Part shown: positions 18,930 through 27,501 of the stretch, piece after piece
Layout of the letters: each line of letters opens with the position of its first letter
Numbering within the stretch: position 1 is the stretch's first letter
Assembly (NCBI RefSeq): GCF_900167015.1
Contig: NZ_FUXX01000013.1
Location: 1 to 56,881, forward strand
From: Succinivibrio dextrinosolvens DSM 3072
GTDB lineage: Bacteria; Pseudomonadota; Gammaproteobacteria; Enterobacterales; Succinivibrionaceae
Length of the DNA stretch: 56,881 nucleotides
Direction: 5' to 3'
Notes under the pieces: generated by a model
What the model was told of the DNA's origin: nothing
The model's database searches: none
What the model saw: the letters and a program-made list of their open reading frames with translations, nothing else
Made by a program: the position numbers and the translations under genes

Positions 18930-19585
18930 TATGCATTCTCCTTATTCACATCGTATATGTATGCAACTTCATCACAGGTGGCGCGTTTAGGGCAGTTTTC
19001 ACAGTCTTTTAGAATCTTCTCAGGCAGAGCTTCAATTACAGTCTTCTGGAAGCCCACCTTTGAGAAGAATTCAGGAGAGCGTGTCAGGACAAAGACTCTC
19101 TTGATAAACATCTTTGCAGCTCTCTTTAAAAGATAATTAACAATAGCTCTGCCCTGTCCCTGTCTCTGAACTACAGGAGAAACACCTAAAGAACGGATTT
19201 CAGCAAGACCGGAATCATAAACATATAAACAGGCACAGCCCATTACCTGAGAGTCTTTGACACACACGGCAAAGGTCTGAATACCTCTGATAATATCATT
19301 ACGCTTACGAGGAAGGTTCTGTCCCTGCTTAGCCCAGTATTCAATCATATCCATCAGAGAGTCAACATCTTCTAAAGTTGCCTGTCTTACAGTAAAACTT
19401 GCATGTTCCTGCTTTAGGAAGATCTGATTAAGGTTAACCAGAGAATCCTTAATTGAAACCAGCTCTTCATCAGTGATCTTGTGCTCTGCACGAAGATCGG
19501 CGATCTTATCGTAGATCTCTTCTAAGGTATTGTTCTTTAATTCATCCAGTATGTAGAAGGATGATTCCTGAGTGATAGGTGGCAT
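18929..19585 (-). CDS. argA: Short-form N-acetylglutamate synthase (GNAT domain only)
   Basis: About 218 aa from the ATG at 19585 (GGAG upstream; the frame extends to 19624 without a better start). Residues about 65-200 form a GNAT domain with FTVRQATLEDVDSL, IRSLGVSPVVQRQGQGRAIV (acetyl-CoA loop) and FFSKVGFQ. The C-terminus has a CxNCxxxxxCDE cluster that I know from short N-acetylglutamate synthases. The amino-acid-kinase domain of E. coli ArgA is absent; instead there is a helical N-terminus of about 60 residues. Its position between argB and argD supports the role of making N-acetylglutamate, the first arginine intermediate. Confidence 0.8.
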   Translation of the reverse strand: MPPITQESSFYILDELKNNTLEEIYDKIADLRAEHKITDEELVSIKDSLVNLNQIFLKQEHASFTVRQATLEDVDSLMDMIEYWAKQGQNLPRKRNDIIRGIQTFAVCVKDSQVMGCACLYVYDSGLAEIRSLGVSPVVQRQGQGRAIVNYLLKRAAKMFIKRVFVLTRSPEFFSKVGFQKTVIEALPEKILKDCENCPKRATCDEVAYIYDVNKENA

Positions 19586-19632
19586 ATATAATTCTCCACG
19601 AAATAAATTAAACCTGAAAACCAAAACTCTGA

Positions 19633-20394
19633 CTAGAGTTCAATAGCAGTTCCAAGCCGATGCCGTGAAGAGACAATCTCTTTTAATAAAGGATCTTTAA
19701 AGGATGCGATATAAACAGGCTTTCCAATAAACTTTGCTGTTTCCACAGCACTCTTTACCTTAACCTGCATACCGCCGCTGATGGTACCATCTTCAATTAA
19801 GCTATTAAGCTGTGCCTCGTTTAAAGAAGGAATTAGCTTTCCTTCCTTATCAAGAACACCTGGGACATCAGAAATAAAATAGACGGGAGCGGACAGTAAC
19901 AGTCCGATTGCTGAGGCTACATCATCTGCATTAACGTTATACATCTGCCCTTCTGAATCAAGAGCAACAGATGCGATTACAGGTGTATAGCCACCATCTA
20001 AAAGCATATTGATGTAATCTGCTGATACAGGAGAAACCTTTCCTACCATTCCAAGGTCGGCAGAAAGCTGTTCTACGCCTAAGGAATTGCCGTCAGAGGC
20101 AATCATGCCGATTGCCTTAAGACCATTCTTTATGGCTAAAGCCTGCAGCTTCTTATTACACATTCCGCAAAGGGCGGCACTGATATATGGCATCTGTTCT
20201 TTAGGGCTGACTCTAAGACCATTCTTCTTTTCTACTTTAAGATTCAGATCTTTAAATAAAGCGTCAACCTCAACACCGCCACCATGGACAACCACAATAC
20301 GTGAAGAGCGGGCTGCTGAAAACAGCTCTCCCAACTCCCTGTGTCCATCCAGAGCCTTACCGCTTAGCTTTATAACAACAGTATTTTCAGTCAT
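19633..20394 (-). CDS. argB: Acetylglutamate kinase
   Basis: 253-aa amino-acid kinase that phosphorylates N-acetylglutamate. Motifs are VIKLSGKALDG, VVVHGGGVEVD, YNVNADDVASAIG and ISDVPGVLD. The length matches the E. coli-type enzyme without the N-terminal helix found in arginine-inhibited forms, so feedback control probably lies at another step. It sits between argC (61 bp upstream) and the acetyltransferase gene. Confidence 0.95.
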   Translation of the reverse strand: MTENTVVIKLSGKALDGHRELGELFSAARSSRIVVVHGGGVEVDALFKDLNLKVEKKNGLRVSPKEQMPYISAALCGMCNKKLQALAIKNGLKAIGMIASDGNSLGVEQLSADLGMVGKVSPVSADYINMLLDGGYTPVIASVALDSEGQMYNVNADDVASAIGLLLSAPVYFISDVPGVLDKEGKLIPSLNEAQLNSLIEDGTISGGMQVKVKSAVETAKFIGKPVYIASFKDPLLKEIVSSRHRLGTAIEL

Positions 20395-20455
20395 TACACG
20401 ATACTCTTATGAAGATCTTCTACGATCTGCGAAAATACCACTTAAATCTCTTCGG

Positions 20456-21460
20456 TTAACCAAAGAGTCCCTTTAGCTCATCAAATCCATAATATAGATT
20501 GAATACCTGCACAGCCTGAGCTGAGGCACCTTTGAGCAGATTGTCTATACATGAACATACTACAATATAGCCATCTTTCATGGCATAACCGATATCACAG
20601 TATGGAAGATACTGAACATCCATAAGCTTTGGCATTCCGTCCTTTACTCTAACAAGAGGCTTGTTGTCGTATACGGAATATGCCTTCTTAACCTGCTCTA
20701 CGGTTACATTGTCCTTAAGTTTTGCATTGATTGTTGCGTGTATACCGCGTTTGAAATCGCCAAGATGAGGAGTGAAGATCACTTCGCATCCCAGATGCTC
20801 TGCTATTTCAGGCTGATGACGGTGAGTAAACACACCATAGGCATTTAAGCTTACCTCGCAGAATGAATTTGTAAGCTTGGCTTTTCTGCCTGCACCTGAA
20901 ACACCTGATACAGCGTTGATTGATGGACGATAGTTTCTATCCAGAAGATCCGCATCAATAAGAGGACGCAGTGCCAGCTGTGATGCTGTAGGATAACAGC
21001 CTGGCAGAGAAATCATCTTGGTTGCTCTTAACGCATTTAAATCAGTGAACTCAGGCAGAGCGTATACAGCTGAAGCCAATAGTTCAGGATACTTATGCTC
21101 AAAGCCATAGGCCTCAGCAAATACCTTAAGATCAGAGATTCTGAAAGCACCGGATAAATCGAATACAGCAATACCAGCTGCAGTAAGAACAGGAGCCACA
21201 TCGTGACTTACCTTGTGGTCGGTTGCCAGAAATACGGCATCAACCTCTCCAATTAAATTCTTTGGATCACTCATTGGTTCTAAAACAAGATCACAGCGAC
21301 CTTTTAGTGAACCGTATAAATCTGAGATTTTCTTATTTTTATCAAGTGAGTTTTCCGATACATACAGATGCTTTAGACATACTTCATTATGTGCACAGAA
21401 AATGCGGCATAATTCAGCACCTGCATATCCACTCGCGCCTACAACAGCAACACTTAACAT
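20456..21460 (-). CDS. argC: N-acetyl-gamma-glutamyl-phosphate reductase
   Basis: NADPH-dependent reductase of arginine synthesis, about 334 aa. The N-terminal Rossmann motif SVAVVGASGYAGAELCRI indicates the ATG at 21460, which has TTGGAG upstream, rather than an earlier in-frame start at 21478. The catalytic cysteine lies in SLPGCYPTASQLAL (near residue 154), and THRHQPEIAEHL is the conserved His region. It is the first gene of the arginine operon; I see no clear ArgR box pair upstream. Confidence 0.95.
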   Translation of the reverse strand: MLSVAVVGASGYAGAELCRIFCAHNEVCLKHLYVSENSLDKNKKISDLYGSLKGRCDLVLEPMSDPKNLIGEVDAVFLATDHKVSHDVAPVLTAAGIAVFDLSGAFRISDLKVFAEAYGFEHKYPELLASAVYALPEFTDLNALRATKMISLPGCYPTASQLALRPLIDADLLDRNYRPSINAVSGVSGAGRKAKLTNSFCEVSLNAYGVFTHRHQPEIAEHLGCEVIFTPHLGDFKRGIHATINAKLKDNVTVEQVKKAYSVYDNKPLVRVKDGMPKLMDVQYLPYCDIGYAMKDGYIVVCSCIDNLLKGASAQAVQVFNLYYGFDELKGLFG

Positions 21461-21661
21461 CAAAACTCCAAAATACATTTGTAAAATACATTAAAAGTTT
21501 ACAAGATATTCTAAAGTAAAGAAAAATAATGTTACTTTTGCACAGTTTTAGATCTTTTAACTTAAGACAGAGCCTAGAGAAAGGAGGAAAACAGGAAATA
21601 TTACGTCTGATATTCCCCAAAAAAGAGAAAAATATTCTTTTTTTTGAATTAGTTTTAAGGC

Positions 21662-21721
21662 AGCTTCTCTCTTGTCATTATGCCTTACAAAAGCATAATG
21701 ACAACAGTTACAAAAGAAGCT
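21662..21721 (-). terminator. Nested hairpin downstream of mepA
   Basis: The inner stem TTGTCATTATGC (21672-21683) / GCATAATGACAA (21693-21704) is perfect over 12 bp. An outer AGCTTCT / AGAAGCT stem extends it to 21662-21721. On the minus strand it follows mepA; the distal side is T-poor at first, so it may be an RNA structure rather than a simple terminator. Confidence 0.5.
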
Positions 21722-21738
21722 ATTGAAAAGGAAAAGAG

Positions 21739-22554
21739 TTAATTGTAGTTGTTGTCCTTAAACAGAGCCTGACATCTTGCAGGGGGAATCTTCTTAGGCT
21801 TAACCTTAGGCTTGGTAGGCTTTGCTGAAGGTGGAGGAGGAATAAACCATGAGGCAAGCTCTGCGCCACAGCCGTCTCCATTAGGTGCTTTGGCCTGCTT
21901 TACACATGAAGGACTGTCTGTAGGACAGCCAAGTCTTACATGCATATGACCTCTGTGACCAAACCAAGGTCTGATTTTCTGAAGCCATGACTTATCATGA
22001 CCTTCATAAATCTGACATAAAGTTTTCTTAATACCAGGAGCAACAAAGATTCTTTCCACACGAGGGTCCTGTGCTGCCATATAAAGCAGAGCAACTCGAT
22101 TGTTGTCAAAGAACTTTGTTGGTCTGTTCTTGGTGTCAACAATATAGACATCCTCAGGATGATTCAGCTCATACTCACTCTTGCGTGGAGTCGAGAAATC
22201 AAAGGAAATATCTACATCAAGACCTGTCTGATGTGAGCCATGATTAGAGGCTGCACCAAATGAACCGCCCAAAGGTCTGGATAAATCACCGATAAGCAGA
22301 TCTGGAAGCCCCGCCTTCTTAGCTTTGACAACAAGCTTATTGATATAGTCTATAAGCTGAGGGTGACCAAAATTACGGTAAACACCCCAGTGCTGAACCT
22401 GAAAATGCTCTCCGTCCTTAAGCTCAACGGCACCCTTGATACAGCCATTGGAATACTCTCCAATAGACTCAACACCTGATGGTGTCTTGGCATAGGAACA
22501 GAAGCTTAATAAAACAGCAAAAAAGGCTGCTATAAATATTCTGATGCTATTCAA
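21739..22554 (-). CDS. mepA: Penicillin-insensitive murein endopeptidase
   Basis: Zinc LAS-type endopeptidase that cuts D-Ala-meso-DAP cross-links in the periplasm. The family motifs are SNHGSHQTGLDVDI (zinc His and Asp) and WFGHRGHMHVRLGCP (second His pair), plus GDLSRPLGGSFGAASNHG. I choose the TTG at 22554, which gives the signal peptide NSIRIFIAAFFAVLLSFCSYA; a further in-frame TTG at 22599 would add a charged leader. The chosen start overlaps the stop of the upstream gene (TTGAATAG), pointing to translational coupling. The C-terminus is Pro/Lys-rich, longer than in E. coli. Confidence 0.9.
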   Translation of the reverse strand: MNSIRIFIAAFFAVLLSFCSYAKTPSGVESIGEYSNGCIKGAVELKDGEHFQVQHWGVYRNFGHPQLIDYINKLVVKAKKAGLPDLLIGDLSRPLGGSFGAASNHGSHQTGLDVDISFDFSTPRKSEYELNHPEDVYIVDTKNRPTKFFDNNRVALLYMAAQDPRVERIFVAPGIKKTLCQIYEGHDKSWLQKIRPWFGHRGHMHVRLGCPTDSPSCVKQAKAPNGDGCGAELASWFIPPPPSAKPTKPKVKPKKIPPARCQALFKDNNYN

Positions 22555-24187
22555 AGGAAAATAATCTCTTGATAAAGCCCATCTTTGAAGATGGAACAAT
22601 CATAACCTCAATTGATATTCCCTGGAAATTAAAACCTTTTGAAGGAATATCAGTGTTCTCCTGACTGATAAGCTCACCGCACTCATTGAGGTTTGCATAA
22701 AGCTTCTCAAGATAAGGAGAAGATTCCCTTTCAATAATTTTTCTTAGAGTGATTCTGGCACTGTTTAAAGATTCAGGATCATTCATTTTCTGCGGTCTTA
22801 CTATATCAGTAAAATTGATTCCGGTAATATACTGAATCCACAGTTTTAAAGCAGGAGTCATCCATATATCAGAAAACGGATTGGATGCCTCTCTAATAAT
22901 CTCGTTTACATGATGGCGGACGTTTTCGATATGGGCATTACGTTCTTTTCCGCGGCCCTTGATTTCAAAACGTCTGTAAATACTGCGACCGGTTGCATCA
23001 CGGATCTCCTTATAGCAGTCGGCAGCACTGCCGCGTTCAGGAGAACTTGAAAAATAAAGTCTAGGACCTTCAGGAGCAGTACGATCCTTCTTTCTTAAAA
23101 GATCAAAATCATAGTGCTCAAATGGCACAGTATCATTCTCATGTAGAGACTGATTGATAAGAGATGCAATCAGACTGGCCTTCTGATCTGAGGATAAAAA
23201 CAGATCAAGATTATCAATAATGAAGTTTGTAAAGCTCTCTATACCAGCAGGTCTTAAAACAGAGAAGTCTCCCCTGTTTTTAGCTATAGTCAGAGAGTCC
23301 TCTTTTTTATGGAAGAACTGGGAATAGAAGATCAGAATCCAGATCTGCATTCTAAAGGACAGGATCTTCTGGAAAATGAACTCCGCAAGTTCCTTCTGTC
23401 CTGCAAGCTCACGTGCTGTAGGCCGCTGCTGACGGTTGAAAAGCCAGTCACAGGCATACATGTTCATCTCAAACCAGTCCAGTCTGTCTGCAAGATTAGA
23501 ACTGAAAAAATCAGTGATTTCCTTGTCAGACAGATCCTTAAAGGATTTAGGATCATTCTCAAACCAGACATCCTTGGTTTCAGGTAAAGGCCAGATAAAG
23601 CTTGGCTGAATTCCACCTGCAGAAATTGACTTTCTGCGTTTTGGATTAAGCAGAAGTTCCTCTAAAAACGACCATAAGGCAGCCATCTGATGAAGGCGCT
23701 TTAAAAGAGGAGTGTAATTGGTATTGCGATTATCATCAGGAATCAGACCGACATAATCGCACATTCTGGATAAGGTAGTACAGGACTGAGCCTTTTCATC
23801 ATCAGAATAAATATCAGCAAACACATCAACTATGGAGAAAACATGTTCACTGTTACGTAATAATGATACAAAAGGCTCCTTTGAGGCATCAAAGCAGACA
23901 ACATTCTTACGCTTTAAATAATCAGCCTCAATCATGTCTTCAATAGCTGGAAGATCACCCTTGCTTTCTATGAAATCACGGGAGATCTGCATTTTAGATG
24001 CAGCCTCGGACCAGTGGATCCGATTATAGTTGTACTGTGGCTGCAGATAGGTATGAACATATACCTCTGGTCTTTCTGATTTATTCTCTGACCATCTTAA
24101 AATGCCATACTCTAAAAAAAGGCTACTATCTCCTTCATTAGGAGAGTAGGCATCAACAAAATATAAAGTTGTATTTTTAGAAGACAT
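22547..24187 (-). CDS. 546-aa protein with a degenerate DnaQ-like N-terminal domain
   Basis: No family is recognised over the full length. Residues 8-190 track a DEDD exonuclease by eye: LYFVDAYSPN where DxExTG is expected (D12 kept, Glu replaced by Tyr), LEYGILRW, VHTYLQP, and YLKRKNVVCFDASKEPF where VVAHNASFDxxFL is expected (His/Asn lost, Glu at the Asp position). The final HxxxxD motif is not recognisable. The remaining about 350 residues are largely helical and charged, with no signal peptide or membrane helix. Such features suggest a catalytically dead exonuclease fold fused to a novel helical domain. It is coupled to mepA and 19 bp downstream of the BON lipoprotein. Confidence 0.6.
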   Translation of the reverse strand: MSSKNTTLYFVDAYSPNEGDSSLFLEYGILRWSENKSERPEVYVHTYLQPQYNYNRIHWSEAASKMQISRDFIESKGDLPAIEDMIEADYLKRKNVVCFDASKEPFVSLLRNSEHVFSIVDVFADIYSDDEKAQSCTTLSRMCDYVGLIPDDNRNTNYTPLLKRLHQMAALWSFLEELLLNPKRRKSISAGGIQPSFIWPLPETKDVWFENDPKSFKDLSDKEITDFFSSNLADRLDWFEMNMYACDWLFNRQQRPTARELAGQKELAEFIFQKILSFRMQIWILIFYSQFFHKKEDSLTIAKNRGDFSVLRPAGIESFTNFIIDNLDLFLSSDQKASLIASLINQSLHENDTVPFEHYDFDLLRKKDRTAPEGPRLYFSSSPERGSAADCYKEIRDATGRSIYRRFEIKGRGKERNAHIENVRHHVNEIIREASNPFSDIWMTPALKLWIQYITGINFTDIVRPQKMNDPESLNSARITLRKIIERESSPYLEKLYANLNECGELISQENTDIPSKGFNFQGISIEVMIVPSSKMGFIKRLFSFE

Positions 24188-24206
24188 GATTTAAATACAT
24201 ACTTCC

Positions 24207-25025
24207 CTAGAACCCCTGTGCAGGTGCACTTGGAGCTAACAGATTCTCATCCTCCTCAAGTACAGCACCGCCATTATCAACATTTCCCTGAACCTCAGCT
24301 GCCATAGATGAAGAGCTCTGAGAATACTCATTGGTTGAGTTTAATGATGAAGCTGATGAGGAAGTACCTGGATCACCTACGATAGGAGCACCGCCGTCTG
24401 ATGAGTTAGGAGTACCTGAAGCATCCATGTAGTCAAAAATAGGATGAATCTTCTTAACACCGTCAACCTTACGTACCTGATTGATAGCTCTTGAAGCCTC
24501 TTCACGGGTAACATAACCCATCATATATACAACAGAGTTTTCTGTATAAATCTTAAATCTGCCTGAGCTGATCTTTGAGCCAAACAGAAGCATGCTCTTA
24601 ACCTTAGAAGTAATGTATGCATCAGATGCAACAGTGCTTGCAGATACAGGAGCTCTGTTTTCAACACAGTTAAAGATTCTTCTTACGTCCTTAACATGCT
24701 TGATCTTCTCAAGACACTCTGAAAGGTATTCTCTATCCTGTGTCTCACCAACCAGAAGAACATTACCGTTAAGAACAACGCAGTCAACACGGAATACCTT
24801 ACCGTTTGATCTGGTATTGTCGTTTCTCAGAATGCTCAGAACATTCTTTGAAATCTTCTGATCATCAACCTGCTTATCAACAGTTCTGCTGTCAGAACCG
24901 ATATAGGCACCAGCACCGGCAGCTGCACCGCCAACTACTACAGCAGCACAACCATTGAATACGAAAGCAGATGAAACAGCGAAAGCTGCGACAAGAGAAA
25001 GCTTCTTTAAGTTAGAAATTTGCAT
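24207..25025 (-). CDS. dolP: BON-domain outer-membrane lipoprotein, DolP/YraP-like
   Basis: 272 aa. The signal sequence ends in a lipobox-like FNGC with Cys26 as the lipidation site, followed by a Gly/Ala-rich stretch (VVVGGAAAGAGAYIGSDSR) typical of YraP/DolP. Two BON domains follow at about residues 50-120 and 130-200 (VVLNGNVLLVGETQD and SVVYMMGYVTREEA are their beta strands). The last 70 residues are Ser/Gly/Asn-rich and specific to this protein. DolP supports envelope integrity and BAM function in E. coli. It is probably the first gene of the unit that continues into the 546-aa gene and mepA. Confidence 0.85.
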   Translation of the reverse strand: MQISNLKKLSLVAAFAVSSAFVFNGCAAVVVGGAAAGAGAYIGSDSRTVDKQVDDQKISKNVLSILRNDNTRSNGKVFRVDCVVLNGNVLLVGETQDREYLSECLEKIKHVKDVRRIFNCVENRAPVSASTVASDAYITSKVKSMLLFGSKISSGRFKIYTENSVVYMMGYVTREEASRAINQVRKVDGVKKIHPIFDYMDASGTPNSSDGGAPIVGDPGTSSSASSLNSTNEYSQSSSSMAAEVQGNVDNGGAVLEEDENLLAPSAPAQGF

Positions 25026-25602
25026 ATCCTTATGACTCCATACAGTTTTCCAACATTATACTCGTTGAAAACTTATGCAAAATATATCTACGATATTGAA
25101 CTAATACAGTAGTTTAGCAAAAGACAGAATATAGTCAAAAGGATAAAAATAAAAGTGAGATTAAAAGGAGAAAATAAATAGAGGGCCTGAAAAGAAAAAT
25201 CCCCTGAATAAGAATTTATCAGGGGACAACAATCAAACAAACATAAGGAGTACGTGAACTATATCACAAAAAATCAATTGTGATCAATTTCTCAAAAATA
25301 TTTTTTCAACTTTTTAGCAAATTCAAGAAAAAACAATAAGTTAAACAAAATACTTTTTTGATAATTTTTATCACTTACGATTTTCGGTGACTGTATATTA
25401 AATATAGGAAGAATTTGCATAGTAAATTAAGATGTAAATCGCATTTTCATAAATTGGCTATATAAAAATAAAAAAATGTAAAAACGAGCTATTGATTAAT
25501 TTTTTGATTTTTAATATTTGAACAAATCCGAACAAACGCGATATATATGCTATTTTATTGATTCAAAAGATAAAAATAAGATAAAATCATTAAAAAAAAC
25601 AG
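25026..25602. other. AT-rich intergenic region
   Basis: About 580 bp without a credible protein gene between the BON lipoprotein and tRNA-Pro. It contains a candidate minus-strand small RNA (25196-25251). The rest is AT-rich; I see no other structure. Confidence 0.5.
25196..25251 (-). ncRNA. Candidate small RNA with strong terminator
   Basis: On the minus strand, CCCCTGA...TCAGGGG (25203-25227) is followed by ATTTTTC, a good intrinsic terminator, yet no minus-strand gene precedes it. About 45 bp upstream, TATAGT (25258-25263) with a TTGATC 18 bp further upstream could be a promoter. The intervening RNA is U/G-rich (TTGTTTGATTGTTG), as in Hfq-bound sRNAs. A CRP-like site (TGTGA-N6-TCTCA read on plus) overlaps the -35 region. 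All of this is pattern-based; no homology is claimed. Confidence 0.3.
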
Positions 25603-25631
25603 TTGACAGTCAGGAGCGAGATCCCTATAAT
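25603..25631 (+). promoter_or_regulatory. Consensus sigma-70 promoter of tRNA-Pro
   Basis: TTGACA (25603-25608) and TATAAT (25626-25631) with exactly 17 bp between them, ending 10 bp before the tRNA. Confidence 0.9.
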
Positions 25632-25641
25632 GTGTCTCAGT

Positions 25642-25718
<77 letters not shown>

Positions 25719-26005
25719 TTCAAAAATCCTTTCTTATTCTTCAAAAACAAAATCAGTTAAAAATTAAATTAAATAAATCAACAGGTTATTATCTGTAACT
25801 GTTAATACAACTGTCATATTTAATTCAGCAGACAAAAAATATTTCCCCTCCTTAATATATAAAGAGAAAACAGCAGATATTTATTGAAAAAATATCAATC
25901 TGAAATTCCAGATTCCTCCACCATTACTACTGTGACAATTACTTATGTTCAGTTTCAAAGGATGGTCATTGAAAAAAATAAGGCCTTTTTATCTGCAAAA
26001 AAAAA

Positions 26006-27443
26006 GGTTCTTCAGAGAATTTGTGGCTAGTTAAAAAATTCTAGTGAATATTATCAAATAAATTAAACAAAAAGGGCATTTTCCTCTTAAGATAAAAATA
26101 GAACAACAACACCTAAGAAGGACAACGCCCATGACTTGTATTGTATCTGATTTTTTATCTAAAAACTTCTTTCCTGGCTACAAGATTACAAATATTTCTT
26201 TTTCTGAGGTGTCTGACAGGGATATTACTATCGAGCTTGAACCTGCAGAACCACCTGTCTGTCCTCACTGTGGAAGTCATAACGTAGTTGTTCACGAATA
26301 CCTGCAGAGAGTTATCAAAGATGAAAAGCTGCTAGGATGCTTCGTTACTCTAGTAATCACCTACCGTACCATCAGATGCAATTACTGCGACTGCAAATAC
26401 GCTACTGAAGACATCCCGTTCCTATCAGATTCCTTCAGAGTTACAAAGAGAGCAGAAGAAGCTGTTATAGAGGATTTGGAGATGAGGCTCAATTAAGGAT
26501 ACCTCAGCAAGGACAGGCTTATCCTGGGATGTATGCAAGAATATTCATAAGCGGTATCTACAGAGTACCATTTCATTCTCCCTTGGAAGTTCTGAGTTTT
26601 TAGCTATTGATGAGTTCTCAATCAAGAAGGGACATAAGTACGGTACGGTTGTCGCTGACATTGTAACCAAACGAGTTATCTGGGTCTGTGAAGGCAAATC
26701 AAATACAGATGTCAGCAGATTCTTTGAACTGTGTGGAAAGATAGGCTGTCAGCAGATTAAGGCTGTAGCAATGGACCAGAATGCAGGCTTTGCATCGCTT
26801 GTAAACAGATACTGCTCTAAAGCCCTTGTTGTGTATGCTCTGTTCCATATGGTCTATAACTTCGGAAGGCTTGTCATTAGTGCCATAAGAATAAGACTTG
26901 CCAATTACTACAGAGACCATGGAGATGAGGCTGGATATCAGCTGCTTAAAGGCTCCAGATTCCTTCTGCTTACACGTAATTCACGATTAAGTGAGGAAAA
27001 GAAACTAAGACTTGATTCTATACTCAGTTACTACAGTGAACTCAATAAAGCCAATGAACTCAAAGAGCTGTTACCTGAAGTATACGAAGCTAATTCCAAG
27101 GCTGAAGCAGAACGATTATGGACTGAATGGGTAAGACTTGCTATGACCTCTGGAGTTGATGAGATTATGAGGTTTGCTAAGAGTCAGAATGACCACTACA
27201 GAGATGGCATTACCAATGCCGGTATCTACCATATCAGGACAAGTGTTCTGGAAGGAATAAACAACAAGATAAAGGTTCTAAAGCGTGTAGCCTACGGCTA
27301 CAGAGATTTAGATTACTTCTTTTTAAGAATAAGAAGTGCATTCAGGGGAAAGTTTACTCCAATCCCGACGATTGGATAGAAGAAAACCCTGATGAATTTT
27401 GTTATATTCAAATCAGGGCTTTCCACAGATTCACGGATGAACC
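26006..27443 (+). mobile_element. ISL3-family insertion sequence with frameshifted transposase
   Basis: About 1438 bp. The left end GGTTCTTCAGAGAATTTGTGG (26006-26026, 21 bp) and the right end, read on minus from 27443, GGTTCATCCGTGAATCTGTGG, match at 17 of 21 positions. Flanks are AAAAAAAA on the left and CCAAAAAA on the right, compatible with an 8-bp target duplication that has drifted or with insertion into an A-run. The right end abuts the A-run of the terminator that serves the adjacent giant gene. Confidence 0.8.
26131..27379 (+). pseudogene. ISL3 transposase disrupted by a +1 frameshift
   Basis: The first frame (26131-26496) encodes the N-terminal ISL3 zinc-finger domain (CPHCGSHN ... 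CNYCDC) and linker. It stops at 26496, while the homologous frame resumes one base shifted from about 26486 and continues to 27379. The downstream frame carries DTSARTGLSWD, the first Asp in FLAIDEFSIKKGHKYG, the second in VAMDQNAGF and the catalytic Glu in LEGINNKIKVLKR. One inserted base near 26480-26490 explains the break. ISL3 elements normally use a single frame and there is no A-rich slippery site, so I call it inactivated. Confidence 0.85.
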
Positions 27444-27445
27444 CC

Positions 27446-27476
27446 AAAAAATGGGTACCTTGTCACCTCGGTACCC
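27446..27476 (-). terminator. Terminator of the giant kinase-domain gene
   Basis: On the minus strand GGGTACC (27470-27476) pairs with GGTACCC (27453-27459), followed by ATTTTTT. It lies 26 bp past the stop codon. Confidence 0.8.
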
Positions 27477-27501
27477 TATTTATCAGTTTGATAGACTCAG
27501 A

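Noticed and set aside
22555-22599. Upstream TTG start of mepA
   Set aside because: It would put a charged, non-signal leader before an otherwise standard signal peptide.
25256-25285. Nine-codon frame after AAGGAG (GTG start) on plus strand
   Set aside because: Too short, spacer too small and no terminator; the sequence is better explained as part of the minus-strand sRNA region.
26470-26500. Programmed frameshift in the ISL3 transposase
   Set aside because: No slippery run or stimulatory structure, and ISL3 members use one frame; a single-base mutation is simpler.
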